DNA of 64,000 nt from NCBI RefSeq assembly GCF_030818895.1, contig NZ_JAUTBA010000001.1:4216001-4280000 (forward strand), given 5' to 3'. Each line of letters begins with the position of its first letter. Positions within the stretch are counted from its first letter, which is position 1. This document shows, one piece after another, positions 16,858-25,315 of this stretch. This DNA comes from Sphingobacterium zeae. GTDB taxonomy: Bacteria > Bacteroidota > Bacteroidia > Sphingobacteriales > Sphingobacteriaceae. Below the pieces are notes generated by a model that was given only the letters and a program-made list of their open reading frames with translations, had not been told where the DNA came from and made no database searches. The position numbers and the translations under genes are program-made.

Positions 16858-18519
16858 CTATCCCCGCAACAATAACTCCGCATGTTCCAGCGCAGCATCC
16901 GTTGGATTTGCTCCGCTCAGCATCTGTGCAATCTCTTTTACCCTACCGGCTTGGTCTAACCGAACAATGTTGGATATTGTCCGATTTGCTTTATCTTCTT
17001 TGTACACTTTATAATGCGCAGCACCTTTAGCAGCAATCTGGGGTAAATGTGAAATAGCAATGACCTGCATATTCTCAGCTAAACTTTCCATTACTTCACC
17101 TACACGCAACGCCACCTCACCAGAGATCCCGGTATCGATTTCATCAAAAATAATAGTCGGCAGGGCAGAAGTTTTGGCAACTAAAGATTTTATGGCTAAC
17201 ATTACCCGTGAAAGCTCACCTCCAGAGGCCACCTTATGGATGAATTGCATTTCCTGCCCTTTATTGGCAGAGAACAAAAATTGGATAGCATCCATTCCGG
17301 ATTCCCGCATCTCTCCTTCCTTTAAGGGCTCTAAAGTAATTTGAAGACGTGCATTGGGCATTCCCACATTTGCTAAGGTAGCTTGCACTTCTTTTGTGAT
17401 TAACGCCAACACTTTGCTCCTGCCTACTGATAGTTCCCTACCATTTTTCTGAGCAATGTTCAACTTAACTACGACCTCTTTTTCCAGCCGCTCCAATTGC
17501 TCATCGGAAGAATTTATGGCCATCAACTTGGACTCAAGCTCATCCCTCAGTCGAATAAGCTCCTCAACGGAGTCCACATGATGTTTCTTCTGTAATGAAT
17601 AGAGTAAGCTCAGGCGCTCGTTAATTTCCAACAAAGTACCCTCGTCAATTTGTGTCTCTTCTTCAAGCGCACTTAACTCTGCGGCAACGTCCTTGAGCTC
17701 AATCCATGCGCTCTTTAACCGCGCAGCCAAATCTGCTGTTTCAGGAAGAAATGAAGTGATACCTTCCACTTGGTTCATAGCGTCCTTCAAACGGCTTAAA
17801 ACAGCCGTATCATCATTTTCCAATAGCTGCGATGCACCGGTTAGCGCGCGCTTAATATCTTCTGCATTTTCCAATTGGCGCTGTTGTATTTCGAGCTGCC
17901 CCTGTTCATCTGACACCAATTGCGCTGCATCAAGTTCATCAAATTGGAACTGAAAATAATCTTGTTCTAATGCAGCCTTTTTTACCAGCTCCTTAAATTC
18001 TTCGAGTTCCTTTTTTGCTTTCTTATAAGCAAAGAAACTATCTCGATAATCTTGCTTTAATGCAAATGTGCCCGCGACACTGTCGACCACTAAAAATTGG
18101 AACTCTTCCGTATTGATCTGCAATGTTGCATGTTGAGAATGTACATCGATCAATTGTTCTCCTAACTGCTTGAGAATAGTTAGGGTAACGGGAGAATCAT
18201 TAATAAATGCTCGGGATTTACCATCGGGAGCGATTTCTCTTCGAATAATGGTATGATCTGCATAATCTAGGTCATTTTCTTCGAAAAAATTGAGTAATCT
18301 GTAAGAACCTATTTTAAATTCTCCCTCAATCACACACTTCTTCGTTGGATCGAAAAAGTATTTTCCCTCTACTCTATTTCCTAAAATTAACGATAGGGCT
18401 CCCATAATAATGGATTTACCAGCCCCAGTCTCCCCGGTAATCATATTCAAACCTTTGTCGAACTGGATTTCCAACTCGTTTATAAGCGCATAATTTTTAA
18501 TATGTAAGGTATCCAGCAT
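16858..18519 (-). CDS. recN: DNA repair protein RecN
   Basis: A 553-residue SMC-like ATPase of recombinational double-strand-break repair. The N-terminal half-domain MLDTLHIKNYALINELEIQF carries Walker A GETGAGKS. A long coiled-coil hairpin occupies about residues 150-370. The C-terminal half-domain has the signature ASGGELSRVMLAIK, Walker B TIIFDEIDTGISGEVA and the switch His in VIAISHLPQIAAKG. Length and domain order are standard. It shares a bidirectional terminator with the lipoprotein gene downstream. No promoter consensus was found in the 300 bases upstream. Confidence 0.96.
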   Translation of the reverse strand: MLDTLHIKNYALINELEIQFDKGLNMITGETGAGKSIIMGALSLILGNRVEGKYFFDPTKKCVIEGEFKIGSYRLLNFFEENDLDYADHTIIRREIAPDGKSRAFINDSPVTLTILKQLGEQLIDVHSQHATLQINTEEFQFLVVDSVAGTFALKQDYRDSFFAYKKAKKELEEFKELVKKAALEQDYFQFQFDELDAAQLVSDEQGQLEIQQRQLENAEDIKRALTGASQLLENDDTAVLSRLKDAMNQVEGITSFLPETADLAARLKSAWIELKDVAAELSALEEETQIDEGTLLEINERLSLLYSLQKKHHVDSVEELIRLRDELESKLMAINSSDEQLERLEKEVVVKLNIAQKNGRELSVGRSKVLALITKEVQATLANVGMPNARLQITLEPLKEGEMRESGMDAIQFLFSANKGQEMQFIHKVASGGELSRVMLAIKSLVAKTSALPTIIFDEIDTGISGEVALRVGEVMESLAENMQVIAISHLPQIAAKGAAHYKVYKEDKANRTISNIVRLDQAGRVKEIAQMLSGANPTDAALEHAELLLRG

Positions 18520-18820
18520 ATTTTTAAAGGTCTTATTACAGTTTGGAGGAAATACCTTTCCTCATCATTTTGCATGTTAACATGACTTTTTCTACAGTTA
18601 ATTTAACTAAAAATCAGACGATTTCAATACATTTTATTAAAAACATAGCTCATCTAATCTATTGACATATTCGCACGCAACATTTACAAACACTAAATAC
18701 TAAAAATAATATCATTTTTCCAAATTTAAAACTACTTTTTTTAGTAAATCAATTCTATTTTTGACAAAAGAATGTCGACTTGGCGCTTTATTAACATGAA
18801 TAAATTCCTATTTTTATGTC
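18520..18820. other. AT-rich intergenic stretch between recN and the SprT-like gene
   Basis: A divergent spacer of 301 bases. The only element seen is TATTTTTG at 18756-18763 on the plus strand, a fit to the TAnnTTTG -7 box about 58 bases before the SprT-like gene. There is no coding potential and no strong stem-loop. Confidence 0.4.
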
Positions 18821-19435
18821 ATGCAAGATTATAGTGCTACACTAAGAAAATACATGCCCGAAGAAGCAGCTCCAATCATATCCAAGTGGATTAATCATAC
18901 GCACTGTTTATTTAAGATCTCTCGTTCCAGGAGTACCAAGCTAGGAGATTACCGCGCTCCGTATAAAGGAAGCCCGCACCGTATCTCGGTTAACCATGAC
19001 TTAAACTCTTATTCATTTTTGATTACGACGATTCACGAATTTGCACATTTACAAACATGGAATAAACATCAGCATCGTGTCAAACCACACGGTACGGAGT
19101 GGAAAAATAATTTTAAGGAACTAATGAGACCATTTCTTGAACTGAATATTTTCCCAACCGACATCAGCCAGGCGATTTACCGCTATATGGAAAACCCTGC
19201 AGCATCGAGCTGCACGGACATCCACCTGTTTCGTACCTTAAAGTTATATGACACCGTCAAAAGCAGCGCCCTTACGGTAGAATCCTTAGAGGATGGGCAC
19301 TTCTTTAAATTAAAAAATGGGCGTTCATTTCAGCGTATTGAAAAGATAAGGAAACGTTATAAATGCATGGAATTGACCAGCAAGCGTATGTACCTATTCC
19401 ATCCAATTGCGGAGGTATTTCTGTTGGAACAATGA
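18821..19435 (+). CDS. SprT-like zinc metalloprotease-family protein
   Basis: 204 residues. The HEFAH sequence in TTIHEFAHLQTWNKHQHRVKPHG supplies the HExxH zinc site, with a third ligand possibly His in KPHGTEWKNNF, as in SprT/Spartan-like domains. The domain spans about residues 15-110. The C-terminal zinc ribbon of typical SprT proteins is absent. In its place is a basic region (KIRKRYKCMELTSKRMYLFHP) that could contact nucleic acid. There is no signal peptide, so the protein is cytoplasmic. It stands alone. The biological role of bacterial SprT-like proteins is poorly defined. Confidence 0.85.
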   Translation: MQDYSATLRKYMPEEAAPIISKWINHTHCLFKISRSRSTKLGDYRAPYKGSPHRISVNHDLNSYSFLITTIHEFAHLQTWNKHQHRVKPHGTEWKNNFKELMRPFLELNIFPTDISQAIYRYMENPAASSCTDIHLFRTLKLYDTVKSSALTVESLEDGHFFKLKNGRSFQRIEKIRKRYKCMELTSKRMYLFHPIAEVFLLEQ

Positions 19436-19463
19436 TTTTTAACAAATACATTCAATATATTTT

Positions 19464-19471
19464 TATCTTTG
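19464..19471 (+). promoter_or_regulatory. Candidate -7 promoter element of the four-helix membrane protein gene
   Basis: TATCTTTG fits TAnnTTTG exactly and lies 32 bases before the ATG at 19503. No convincing -33 TTTG is present. Confidence 0.4.
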
Positions 19472-19502
19472 CTAACTTAGGAAATAATTAAAGAGAGCTT
19501 TT

Positions 19503-19916
19503 ATGTTACATTTACACTCGACTATAGCAATTGTCTTATTGCTAGCCCTGGTGATATCGATCGTGATCACCCTATCAAACTATCTAGGCAACAAACCGTA
19601 CAATCGTAAAATTGCTTTATTGGGTTTCATCGCATCGCATATTCAATTAGTGGTGGGATTGATTTTATTCTTTTATTTAAAGTACCCTTCGATGATCTCT
19701 GGTGCTGTAATGAAAGATCCTTCGTTACGATTTAAAATCATTGAACACCCTTTGACCATGATTATTGCTATTGTATTGATCACCATTGGCTATTCTAAAG
19801 CGAAAAAGATTGAAAATGCAAAAAAAGCAAATCAAACCGTTTTGATTTTCTTCGTCATCGGTTTAATCTTGATGCTCGCTCGTATTCCTTGGTCGACTTG
19901 GTCACTTTTCGCTTAA
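19503..19916 (+). CDS. Conserved four-helix membrane protein (cytochrome-b-like in shape)
   Basis: 137 residues with four predicted membrane helices: STIAIVLLLALVISIVITL, IALLGFIASHIQLVVGLIL, LTMIIAIVLITIGY and VLIFFVIGLILMLARI. Histidines within or near the helices (H4, H6, the SHIQL His, the EHPLTM His) are spaced as in small cytochrome-b-like proteins common in Bacteroidota, but heme binding is inference only. A similar arrangement (MKDPxLRFKxIEH before helix 3) recurs in that family, from memory. The gene is monocistronic, with its own promoter-like box and terminator. Confidence 0.75.
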   Translation: MLHLHSTIAIVLLLALVISIVITLSNYLGNKPYNRKIALLGFIASHIQLVVGLILFFYLKYPSMISGAVMKDPSLRFKIIEHPLTMIIAIVLITIGYSKAKKIENAKKANQTVLIFFVIGLILMLARIPWSTWSLFA

Positions 19917-19933
19917 TAGCACGCGAGACATGA

Positions 19934-19975
19934 TATAAAAAAAGCCTTCCAAAAAATTGGAAGGCTTTTTTTATA
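19934..19975 (+). terminator. Rho-independent terminator
   Basis: A long stem containing AAAAAAAGCCTTCC and its complement with an A-rich loop, then a T run. It follows the four-helix membrane protein gene. Confidence 0.85.
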
Positions 19976-20045
19976 TATGATCTTTTTATTTGACAATAGA
20001 ACTGTGTTGCTAGCTTCTTATATGGTTTGCTTTATACATCATAAA

Positions 20046-20070
20046 AAAAGCCTCAGTAAACTGAAGCTTT
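20046..20070 (-). terminator. Rho-independent terminator of the 86-residue membrane protein gene
   Basis: Minus-strand stem AAAGCTTCAG / CTGAGGCTTT with one mismatch and a 4-base loop, followed by TTTTAT. It lies just after the stop at 20093. Confidence 0.75.
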
Positions 20071-20092
20071 CAATATCTTTGCTGAGTAGTAA

Positions 20093-20353
20093 TTAGTCAC
20101 GGTTTTTTCCAAATCCCAAAATTCCGAACACGGTTTTGAAAGCGATAAGTGCGCCTACGATCATGGAGATGTTAGCTATTGCGGAAAACAAAAATGTTTG
20201 TTGACCCATAGACGTACAAACATCCGGTACAAAACGGATAAATGTACCGATTAAACCTAAAGCGATCGCTACTACCAATGTTTTGTAGTAATGAGTTTGA
20301 TTCGCATTATTATCAGTTGTCTTTGGACCTCTTGGTTGTACAGTTTCTGCCAT
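20093..20353 (-). CDS. Small unknown membrane protein, 86 residues
   Basis: Not recognised. The N-terminal 25 residues are polar (MAETVQPRGPKTTDNNANQTHYYK). Two predicted membrane helices follow (TLVVAIALGLIGTFIRFVP and LFSAIANISMIVGALIAFKTVF) with a short loop holding one Cys. It has its own terminator and about 30 bases of AT-rich leader. The clean frame and terminator support a real gene. Function is unknown. Confidence 0.65.
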   Translation of the reverse strand: MAETVQPRGPKTTDNNANQTHYYKTLVVAIALGLIGTFIRFVPDVCTSMGQQTFLFSAIANISMIVGALIAFKTVFGILGFGKNRD

Positions 20354-20435
20354 TTCAATTTCGATTTTATTCGATACAAATGTACAAAATAATCTATGTT
20401 AGAAAAATAAAAATTAAAAAAGCAGCGATCATCAA

Positions 20436-20731
20436 TTATTCAGTATATTTCTGTTCATATTTTTCTTTTTTTCGCCTGTAATCATGCGGATGCTCTTTCG
20501 TAATATAATATCCACCACAGTGGATGCAACCGTACGTATAGCGTTGCTTTGGCTTTCCTGCCCCACTGCCATATCGGTGCTTCCTTCGATTTTTCCCCGT
20601 AGCCACTTCTTATAGCACCATTTTAACCAATGAATAAAAAAGCTTGCTTCGCTCCTACTATTAAAACGCACCTTTCCGGTTGCGCGACATTTACGTCGCT
20701 CAATCAAGCTATTGATTTCAAATTTTCCCAT
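20436..20731 (-). pseudogene. Frameshifted small CxxC (zinc-ribbon-like) protein gene
   Basis: Two pieces in different frames make one recognisable protein. The upstream frame from ATG 20731 reads MGKFEINSLIERRKCRATGK and continues with VRFNSRSEASFFIHWLKWCY. The downstream frame, ending at the TAA at 20436-20438, reads KPKQRYTYGCIHCGGYYITK. CxATGKxRFxSxxEA followed by YxCxxCGGxxxT is the usual single-frame layout of this kind of small putative metal-binding protein. The shift lies around 20585-20615, near a TTTTTCCCC run. It may be a true inactivating indel or a base-calling error. Function of the family is unknown to me. Confidence 0.6.
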
Positions 20732-21157
20732 ATCATTTATTCTGAAAAAGGAGAAGGCACACGCACCATATGGAAAAGGAAAAATGCGCGGAAAGGTAGC
20801 ACCCGAAAAACTGACAGACCTCTGCTCGAACTTCTTTAAACTTGGATAGAACAAAGCTATTTTGACAGACAAGTTAATGCCTTGGAAATTTGCAAAAGGC
20901 TTAAAGCAGAATCAAGCATTAAATTTAGAGTTAGCGACATTGAAAAGTGCATGAAGATTCTATGTGGTAGCCGTCAAGCTCTACTGCAGAAAGATTCTAT
21001 TGATGGAGTGCAGAGGTATTGGAAGGAAGAACTGTAAAAGAAGTGATGTGACAGTTCAATTTACAATACCATTTTATCGGCTAGAATTAAGCGAATTAAA
21101 ATCATTTACTTTATTTTCTTATCAAAAAATTGTATTTTAATCATAAATTACAGCCCC
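20732..21157. other. Long intergenic stretch with a possible gene remnant
   Basis: A plus-strand open frame of 65 codons, 20843-21037, reads like protein (WIEQSYFDRQVNALEICKR then KFRVSDIEKCMKILCGS and ending QRYWKEEL) but has a stop directly upstream and no ATG until its 38th codon. It may be the 3' end of a lost gene. No relative is recognised. The rest is AT-rich without visible signals. Confidence 0.3.
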
Positions 21158-22033
21158 ATGAAACGCCTATATATCTTATTTAATTTGTTATTTTTATTTT
21201 CTATAACAGTGCCAGTAAAAGCTAGGATCTCCCACCATAGAAACTATCCTAACCATTTAACTGATACACTTTCTGATGATATCCGAAAGTATATTACACA
21301 ATTAGCTGTTTCGGAAGGCTTAGATAAAAGCTCCATTAAAATAAAAACTGATAGCTGGGGAGAGGTAACCGTTTCAGACAACTGGGGTAAAAGTATTAAA
21401 TACAGCAAAGACCACTGGAACGGATATACAAAAACGGATAACAACGGACTTAAAACATCAGTAAAACAGGATCTTTCCGGCAATATAGTCGTAAAATATA
21501 ACGAAGGAAAGGAAAAAACGGTCAGGAAAAATATAAGTGGAGATTTTGATATTCCAGATTGGAGTCCATCCACTAACTTCATAAATACCCTTGATAATTT
21601 GAAGATCCGTGACAGCCACGGCAACCTCACTACTATTTCAAAAAACATCTTCGGCGGTTTAGATATCAGTGATGCGAGTGGCAACCACGCCACTGTATCT
21701 AAAAATGTTATAGGTGGCTTAGACATTCATGACAGCCAAGGAAATAGTAGTCGTATATCAAAGGATGTTCTAGGAAACCTGACAATTGAAAATAACGCGG
21801 GTAAAAGCACAACCATTATAACAGACATATTGGGCGGCAAAACAATTGAAGACAACAAAGGCAGCCGTGTTTCTGTAAGAAAGGATATATTTGGAAATTA
21901 TGAAGCCAGCGATAACAATGGAAACCATGCGTCCATAAAAAAGGATATCTTTGGAATAGTAATTATGGATGATCCAAAAGGTATTTTGGAAACTGTAAAA
22001 CTTCAGCTAATCGAAGATTTAATGCAGGAGTAA
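21158..22033 (+). CDS. Exported tandem-repeat protein (20-residue repeats)
   Basis: 291 residues with a signal peptide (MKRLYILFNLLFLFSITVPVKA). From about residue 147 to 268 it consists of six adjoining 20-residue repeats of the form L-x-I-x-D-x-x-G-N-x-x-T-I-S-K-[ND]-I-F-G-G, for example LDISDASGNHATVSKNVIGG. Looser copies come earlier (DSWGEVTVSDNWGKSIKYSK, DLSGNIVVKYNEGKEKTVRK). Regular spacing with alternating hydrophobic residues suggests a beta-solenoid or a stacked beta-hairpin array (inference). It precedes the MutS-like ATPase gene by 38 bases in the same orientation, so the two may be cotranscribed. Function is unknown. Confidence 0.75.
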   Translation: MKRLYILFNLLFLFSITVPVKARISHHRNYPNHLTDTLSDDIRKYITQLAVSEGLDKSSIKIKTDSWGEVTVSDNWGKSIKYSKDHWNGYTKTDNNGLKTSVKQDLSGNIVVKYNEGKEKTVRKNISGDFDIPDWSPSTNFINTLDNLKIRDSHGNLTTISKNIFGGLDISDASGNHATVSKNVIGGLDIHDSQGNSSRISKDVLGNLTIENNAGKSTTIITDILGGKTIEDNKGSRVSVRKDIFGNYEASDNNGNHASIKKDIFGIVIMDDPKGILETVKLQLIEDLMQE

Positions 22034-22071
22034 AGTCAGCATAAACAATTTCAATAAACCTAAAAGCAATT

Positions 22072-23340
22072 ATGAATGATACACAAGATTTATTTTTATC
22101 AAAAGACATTTTACCCATATTTGATTATACATTAAACTCAGATAGTCATTCGGCGCTCTATAAACTTCTACAAAATCCATTATCATCTATCTCCCAAATC
22201 AACGATAGACAAACAATCCTAAAACAAATTATTTTGTCCATATCACGCGGGAATGACTACTATTACACTAAAATTGAGTATGCAGATTCACATAAGTTCT
22301 TATGTCATTTCCCACTAGAGTACCTAAAAAAAGTCGATTTTCTGGCTTACAAATTCAAAAAACGTAAGAGCAACATCTTACTTGGCGAGTATGCGCAACT
22401 AATTAACTTCTTATCCAAGCTTGAAAATGATCTCACAGGAAATATTGAACTGAATGAATTTCCCCATAAATATCAAGAGGATCTTAGGTTTGTCATAAAC
22501 TACCTCCACTCCTTCAAACTTCGACACTATATATCCAAAATCCGTAAAGGTACACTAGGCTATATTTCCATCCAGGAGCTAAACGCTATTGTTTCTGAAA
22601 ACCGTAAAAATGGTGATACGCTTTTATTTTTTGAGAAACTAGCTCTTTTAGAAGCTTATTTTTCAATCGGGAAAGCAATTTATAAAAACAATTTTCAGTT
22701 CGCTACAATGAATGAATATTGTTTTCAACTCACAGAACTATATCACCCATTGCTATCTAATCCTGTAAAAAATGATATCGTTATAAACAACAATATCGTA
22801 CTTATTACAGGTGCAAACATGTCCGGAAAATCAACACTGCTTAAATCCATCGGCTTATGCGTTTACTTGACTCATTTGGGATTAGCTATGCCTGCCAGCG
22901 CTGGAACCATTCCTTTTTATGATAATGTATCGATTCAAATTAATCACAGCGATGATCTAAAAAATGGTTATAGTCATTTTATGAAAGAAATTATCAAATT
23001 GAAAAACGTTGTTCATCAAGCGCATGAGGGTAAACGATGTTTCGCCATTTTCGACGAGCTATTTAAGGGGACCAACTATGAAGATGCATTGGTTATAAGT
23101 GTAAAAACGATCAAGGGTCTTCAAAAGTTTGCTACTTCTACATTCTTTATCTCTACTCATATAATTGAATTACGGCAAAAAATTGCAGAAGCCTACGTCC
23201 AAGTGAGCCCATACTATATAGACTGCAAGATTGTCGAAGAGACCCCAGCTTTTTCCTATGTATTGAAAACAGGATGGTCTAATCTGCAAATAGGTCAATT
23301 ATTATTCAACAAAGAAGGACTAAATAGTCTTTTAGATTGA
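22072..23340 (+). CDS. MutS-family ATPase-domain protein (not canonical MutS)
   Basis: 422 residues. The C-terminal half is a MutS-type ABC ATPase: Walker A ITGANMSGKSTLLKSIG (about residues 245-261), Walker B RCFAIFDELFKGTNYEDAL and the H-motif FFISTHIIEL. The N-terminal half looks like a reduced MutS core/lever region. The mismatch-recognition and connector domains are missing, so it should not initiate mismatch repair. Short MutS-related proteins of this size are common in Bacteroidota but uncharacterised. There is no membrane segment or signal. It is downstream of, and probably cotranscribed with, an exported repeat protein, an odd pairing for a DNA-type ATPase. Confidence 0.85.
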   Translation: MNDTQDLFLSKDILPIFDYTLNSDSHSALYKLLQNPLSSISQINDRQTILKQIILSISRGNDYYYTKIEYADSHKFLCHFPLEYLKKVDFLAYKFKKRKSNILLGEYAQLINFLSKLENDLTGNIELNEFPHKYQEDLRFVINYLHSFKLRHYISKIRKGTLGYISIQELNAIVSENRKNGDTLLFFEKLALLEAYFSIGKAIYKNNFQFATMNEYCFQLTELYHPLLSNPVKNDIVINNNIVLITGANMSGKSTLLKSIGLCVYLTHLGLAMPASAGTIPFYDNVSIQINHSDDLKNGYSHFMKEIIKLKNVVHQAHEGKRCFAIFDELFKGTNYEDALVISVKTIKGLQKFATSTFFISTHIIELRQKIAEAYVQVSPYYIDCKIVEETPAFSYVLKTGWSNLQIGQLLFNKEGLNSLLD

Positions 23341-23435
23341 CAAGAACATCCATTGATTGACAGAGAATGAGGGATTACAAAAATTACAGCTATTAGGAGT
23401 TGTTTTAATAGTGAAGAGGAATAAAATAAATACAG

Positions 23436-23996
23436 ATGCTATTACAATTAAAAATACAGATTAAAGGGATAACAAAACCACCAGTGTGGCGAAAGTTATT
23501 AGTTCCCGATTATTTCACGTTTGACCGTTTACATCAAGTGATACAAGAAGCATTTGGCTGGAAAAACTATCACCTTTATCAGTTTTCGCCGAAAGGTTTT
23601 GGATCATATCCTGAGATTGCCATAATTGACGAAGAGTGGGACGAAGGAAATACCGAAGATGCCGAATTGTTAATATTGAAAGACATTTTAAATCAGACAG
23701 GGCAAAAGTTCACCTACATCTATGATTTTGGTGATAGCTGGACACATCAAATTGTGGTCGAGGACATTCTAGACAAGCATGTATTAAAAGCGGAGTTACT
23801 GGAGGGAAAAGGTGCTTGCCCACCGGAAGATTGCGGAAGTACTTGGGGATATCAAAATGTAAAGGATGTCATGAAAGATATACACCATGAAGAACATGAT
23901 GAGATGCGAGCCTGGCTCGGCTTAGAAAAAGGTGAAAAATGGGATCCGAACTACTTTGATCTCCAAGCTGCAAAGAAGAGAGTAGCAGCGGTATAG
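23436..23996 (+). CDS. Plasmid pRiA4b ORF-3-like protein
   Basis: 186 residues matching the pRiA4b ORF-3 family: LLQLKIQIKGITKPPVWRKL at the N-terminus, FDRLHQVIQEAFGWKNYHLYQF, the conserved YIYDFGDSWTHQIVVEDIL and the GACPPEDCGSTWGYQNV segment with a C-PPEDC motif. The family is widespread on plasmids and near transposons (IS1096 passenger genes), and its molecular role is unknown. Length is complete. Its presence here supports reading the 20-25 kb segment as an accessory zone. Confidence 0.88.
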   Translation: MLLQLKIQIKGITKPPVWRKLLVPDYFTFDRLHQVIQEAFGWKNYHLYQFSPKGFGSYPEIAIIDEEWDEGNTEDAELLILKDILNQTGQKFTYIYDFGDSWTHQIVVEDILDKHVLKAELLEGKGACPPEDCGSTWGYQNVKDVMKDIHHEEHDEMRAWLGLEKGEKWDPNYFDLQAAKKRVAAV

Positions 23997-24033
23997 TGTT
24001 GCATTTTAAAAATATATAATGCTCGTTGTAAAT

Positions 24034-24504
24034 TTACTCATCGCCAACCTTACTCACAAAACTTTCCAGTTCTTTGTTCACCTCATCCAGCAACTGTTGC
24101 TCTGTAGGCAAGTAAAGCTCATATTGACTGGCAACGATTTGTTTTTGGTCTTCGGGAAGGGTGGGTTTCACAACCGCATCGTTTTTACTCGCACAGAGTA
24201 AAATGCCGATCGTGAGATGTTCATATGGAAGCCTTTCAATGCGATCATAGTAATTGACATACATCTGCAATTGACCAATGTCCTGATGGGTTAATTTGTG
24301 AGTCTTGATCTCAATGATCACAAAACTTTGCAATAGACGGTTGTAAAAGACCAGATCAACAAAAAACTCATCACCTTCTATATGGATGCGTTTTTGTCTG
24401 GCCACGAAGGAGAAGCCATTCCCTAATTCGAGAAGGAATTCTTGAAGATGAACAATAATGGCGCCTTCAAGATCTTTTTCATAATAAGCGCTTTCCCGAA
24501 TCAT
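24034..24504 (-). pseudogene. Truncated YhcG/DUF1016-type PDDEXK nuclease (C-terminal part)
   Basis: 156 residues equal to the C-terminal nuclease half of YhcG-like proteins: EKDLEGAIIVHLQEFLLELGNGFSFVARQKRIHI, then FFVDLVFYNRLLQSFVIIEIK, where D and ExK form the PDDEXK core, and IGILLCASKNDAVV. The N-terminal half (about 180 residues in full-length relatives) is missing. An in-frame TAG stands three codons before the first ATG, and the upstream DNA encodes the end of a WGR protein in another frame. The nuclease core is intact, so an active fragment is possible, but a deletion remnant is more likely. Confidence 0.75.
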
Positions 24505-25171
24505 TTTTACGAACTAACTGCAATAAATAGCTGCCCAACCAATTGGGTTTGGCATAGTTTAGGATTTGCATCACATCATGGCTCTTCGCTTGATTCAAAA
24601 GCTCATGAAAAATATTCCAGCTACCCGCATCTGAGCCGGAAAATGTGGCCAGCGCCAGCAACTTCACCGTTCGTTGATGTGCCTTGGTACCTCGTATACC
24701 CCAGTTGTATTGGGCTTTACTTTTAAATTCAGGATCTTTGGAGAGATCACTATAATCAACCCAGTAGCGCTTGGCAGCACGAATTTCTTTTTTTAAAACT
24801 TCTAGGTTGCCATTAGCGTATTCTTCCAAAAATGGAATGATATTTTCAATCCTTGCCTCTTTGATAAGCAATTTCAGCGCCTCTAACGCTTCTTCTTTCC
24901 GTCGGCTAGCAACCGAAAGCGGTCGAACAGCTGAGTCTTTTTCACCGCGATCGACTCCTACAGCACCATCTTCAGAATAGCCCTTTTTTATCTTCTCAGC
25001 AATTAGCTTTTCGGCATCCTTTAGACAGGCTTCTTCCGAGTCGAATGTTTTACTTTTACTTTGTCCAGCCGTTCCGTTTCGACCGTAGGTTACGGTATGT
25101 GTTGCCCCAGTTGTTTGAATTTCCCAAAATTTATCTGATGCGCCGTCGATATACCTTAAATGCTTTAACAT
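24479..25171 (-). pseudogene. Truncated WGR-domain protein (MolR-like N-terminal part)
   Basis: 230 residues. An N-terminal WGR domain (residues 3-80: LRYIDGASDKFWEIQTTG, VTYGRNGTAGQSKSKTF) is followed by a helical segment (TVKLLALATFSGSDAGSWNIFHELLNQ and ILNYAKPNWLGSYLLQLV) of the type found at the start of much longer WGR/MolR-like proteins. The last residues (RKNDSGKRLL) are out-of-frame readthrough of the nuclease remnant, overlapping it by 26 bases. The protein therefore ends at a deletion joint near 24505-24545, not at a natural C-terminus. WGR domains occur in nucleic-acid- and ADP-ribosylation-related proteins; the role here is unknown. Confidence 0.7.
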
Positions 25172-25315
25172 TATTTCTAGCTATACTATCAATTAATTCC
25201 CTTTCTGCTTAAATATAACGAAAGCAGCATAAAAAAAAGTATATGGAAAGGTCATTGACTAGCTATTCATTTCATAGGGATTAAATAAATACATTTTAAA
25301 ATAGCGAGAATTATA

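Noticed and set aside
22072..23340. Canonical mismatch-repair MutS
   Set aside because: Length is half of MutS and the mismatch-binding and connector domains are missing; only the ATPase and part of the lever are seen.
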